From the NCBI GenBank assembly GCA_016930115.1, contig JAFGHN010000100.1, forward strand, positions 1 through 5,653: a DNA stretch of 5,653 nt. Reading direction: 5' to 3'. The notes below the pieces were generated by a model. The model saw nothing but the letters and a program-made list of their open reading frames with translations. It did not search any database and was not told the DNA's origin. This document shows, piece by piece, positions 4,289 through 5,653 of this stretch. The position numbers and the translations under genes are program-made. The DNA comes from Spirochaetales bacterium. Its GTDB lineage: Bacteria > Spirochaetota > Spirochaetia > ARS1246. The stretch's first letter is position 1; every line of letters starts with the position of its first letter.

Positions 4289-5653
4289 CTATGTGGAAGG
4301 CTTTGCGCCGTTCAACATCGCGTTGATAGACTCCGCCGCTTTGCGGCCTTCACCCATAGCCAGTATAACGGTTGCCGCTCCAAGCACGATATCACCCCCG
4401 GCGTACACGCGGTCCATCGAAGTTTTTCCGCTTTCATCGGTCACGATATTGCCCCATTTGTTTGTATCGATTTCCGGTGTGGAACCGGTGAGGAGCGGAT
4501 TGGAATCGTTCCCGATAGCGACGATCACCGTATCGACCTCAACTTCGTATTCGCTCCCCTTGATAGGGACCGGCCGTCTGCGCCCTGATTCGTCCGGCTC
4601 ACCGAGCTCATACCTGAGCACCTCGATCCGCCGCACCCTCTGTTCGTTATCGCCAAGAATCCTTTTCGGGTTTCGGAGGAGGTGGAAGATGACACCTTCC
4701 TCCTTTGCGTGCTCGACCTCCTCCGCACGGGCGGGCATTTCGACTTCGGTCCTCCGGTAGATCAGATGCACTTCTTGGGCACCAAGCCTCAAAGCCGTGC
4801 GCGCTGCGTCCATCGCAACATTACCGCCGCCGAGGACAGCCACTTTCGTCGATCTGTAAATGGGGGTGGCGGCGTGCTCGCTGTCGTAGGCCTTCATCAG
4901 GTTCGACCGAGTCAAGTATTCGTTCGCTGAAAAGACGCCTATCAGGTTCTCTCCCTCGATGTGCATGAACCGCGGAAGCCCCGCCCCTGTTCCGATAAAT
5001 GCCGCGTCAAAACCGTCGTTGCTCAAGAGGTCCTTGAGCTGTCTTGTTCTTCCCACGAGGAAATTCGTGTGCACTTTCACACCCATTTTGCGGAGCGCGT
5101 CGATTTCTCCTTCAACGATGGCCTTTGGAAGCCTGAACTCCGGGATGCCGTAGACCATAACACCACCGGTCTTGTGAAATGCTTCAAAGATCTCCACCTC
5201 ATGGCCCGCTCTGCGCAGGTCGGCTGCGGCGGTGATGCCCGCCGGGCCGCTGCCGATGACCGCAACCTTTTTCCCCGACGGCGCCGCGATTTCCGGCGTG
5301 GCGGCTGCGCCCTTGCTCCGCTCGTAATCAGCAACGAAACGCTCTATCCGCCCGATTGACACGGCCTTTCCCACGTCCTTGAGCGACCGGCCGACGGTGC
5401 AGGTTTCCTGGCACTGGCTTTCCTGAGGGCAGACGCGGCCGCAGATCGACGGGAGCAGGCTCGACTGTTTTATGATGCTGATCGATTTCTCGAAATCGCC
5501 TTCGGCCGCCGCTTTTATAAAACCGCGTATATCTATTTTCACCGGGCAGCCTTTGACGCAGGGCGCGTTCTTGCACTGAAGACACCGCATCGCTTCCACC
5601 CGGCATTGCTCTTCCGTATAACCGGTCGCGACTTCCTGCATGTTTGTAATCCG
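4289..5653 (-). CDS. gltA: NADPH-dependent glutamate synthase small-subunit-type flavoprotein (GltA/NfnB/SudA), 5' partial
   Basis: At least 454 residues of an iron-sulfur flavoprotein that moves electrons between NADPH, FAD and [4Fe-4S] clusters. Counting from the internal Met at 5641: C20, C23, C28 and C32 (CxxCxxxxCxxxC) and C67, C71, C77 and C81 are two cluster-ligand sets of the dihydropyrimidine dehydrogenase/GltD N-terminal domain. GSGPAG (130-135) is the FAD Rossmann site, GGGNVAMDAA (271-280) followed by YRR (295-297) the NADPH site, and YAGGD (413-417) the second FAD motif. Family members act as homotetrameric glutamate synthase, as NfnB in electron-bifurcating transhydrogenase or as SudA in sulfide dehydrogenase. 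The partner gene that would decide lies off the edge. The frame stays open to the edge, with RITN preceding MQEVATGY, matching the family's RxxNFxEVAxGY, so the true start is outside the window. Confidence 0.93.
   Translation of the reverse strand, partial: RITNMQEVATGYTEEQCRVEAMRCLQCKNAPCVKGCPVKIDIRGFIKAAAEGDFEKSISIIKQSSLLPSICGRVCPQESQCQETCTVGRSLKDVGKAVSIGRIERFVADYERSKGAAATPEIAAPSGKKVAVIGSGPAGITAAADLRRAGHEVEIFEAFHKTGGVMVYGIPEFRLPKAIVEGEIDALRKMGVKVHTNFLVGRTRQLKDLLSNDGFDAAFIGTGAGLPRFMHIEGENLIGVFSANEYLTRSNLMKAYDSEHAATPIYRSTKVAVLGGGNVAMDAARTALRLGAQEVHLIYRRTEVEMPARAEEVEHAKEEGVIFHLLRNPKRILGDNEQRVRRIEVLRYELGEPDESGRRRPVPIKGSEYEVEVDTVIVAIGNDSNPLLTGSTPEIDTNKWGNIVTDESGKTSMDRVYAGGDIVLGAATVILAMGEGRKAAESINAMLNGAKPST

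Noticed and set aside
1..5653. CRISPR array, insertion sequence, tRNA, attachment site or a new multi-gene defence or metabolic system
   Set aside because: No regularly spaced repeats, transposase fragments, terminal repeats or tRNA-like folds were seen by eye, and almost all the DNA is accounted for by recognisable housekeeping genes.

Overview
This 5.65-kb window is a compact bacterial chromosome segment of ordinary metabolic genes, moderately GC-rich by eye. A superoxide reductase, a homotetrameric-type glutamate synthase/NfnB-like flavoprotein and a LeuB-like dehydrogenase with unusual motifs together suggest an anaerobic or microaerophilic bacterium, perhaps an uncultured deltaproteobacterial or PVC-type lineage. 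That placement is an inference; no marker gene here settles it.

Layout, left to right. (1) 1-72: acidic C-terminal end of an unidentified + strand gene, followed immediately by a perfect 13-bp stem (73-102) that can act as a shared terminator. (2) 119-553 (-): superoxide reductase with an N-terminal rubredoxin-like domain, preceded by a clear promoter and a 15-bp dyad lying across its -10/start region. (3) 701-1384 (-) deoC and 1412-1681 (-) a small DUF1883-like protein, 27 nt apart and probably co-transcribed. (4) 1682-1780: divergent intergenic region rich in dyads. (5) 1781-2533 (+): hisA, with no Shine-Dalgarno and a -10-like hexamer 8 nt before its ATG, so possibly leaderless. (6) 2613-3695 (-): LeuB/ICD-family dehydrogenase, convergent with hisA and with its own promoter. 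(7) 3762-4223 (-): small secreted protein of unknown function. (8) 4289-5653 (-): GltA/NfnB/SudA-type iron-sulfur flavoprotein, cut by the right edge of the window.

Together the genes cover oxidative-stress defence (SOR), deoxynucleoside catabolism (DeoC), histidine biosynthesis (HisA), probable branched-chain amino acid or 2-oxoacid metabolism (LeuB-like) and NADPH-linked nitrogen or electron metabolism (GltA-like). They do not form one obvious pathway. hisA and the leuB-like gene stand alone, away from other his or leu genes. I see no mobile element, CRISPR array, RNA gene or evident new multi-gene system. The most useful points are the hybrid LeuB/ICD signature, the altered active-site motif and dyad operator of the SOR gene, and the leaderless hisA architecture.
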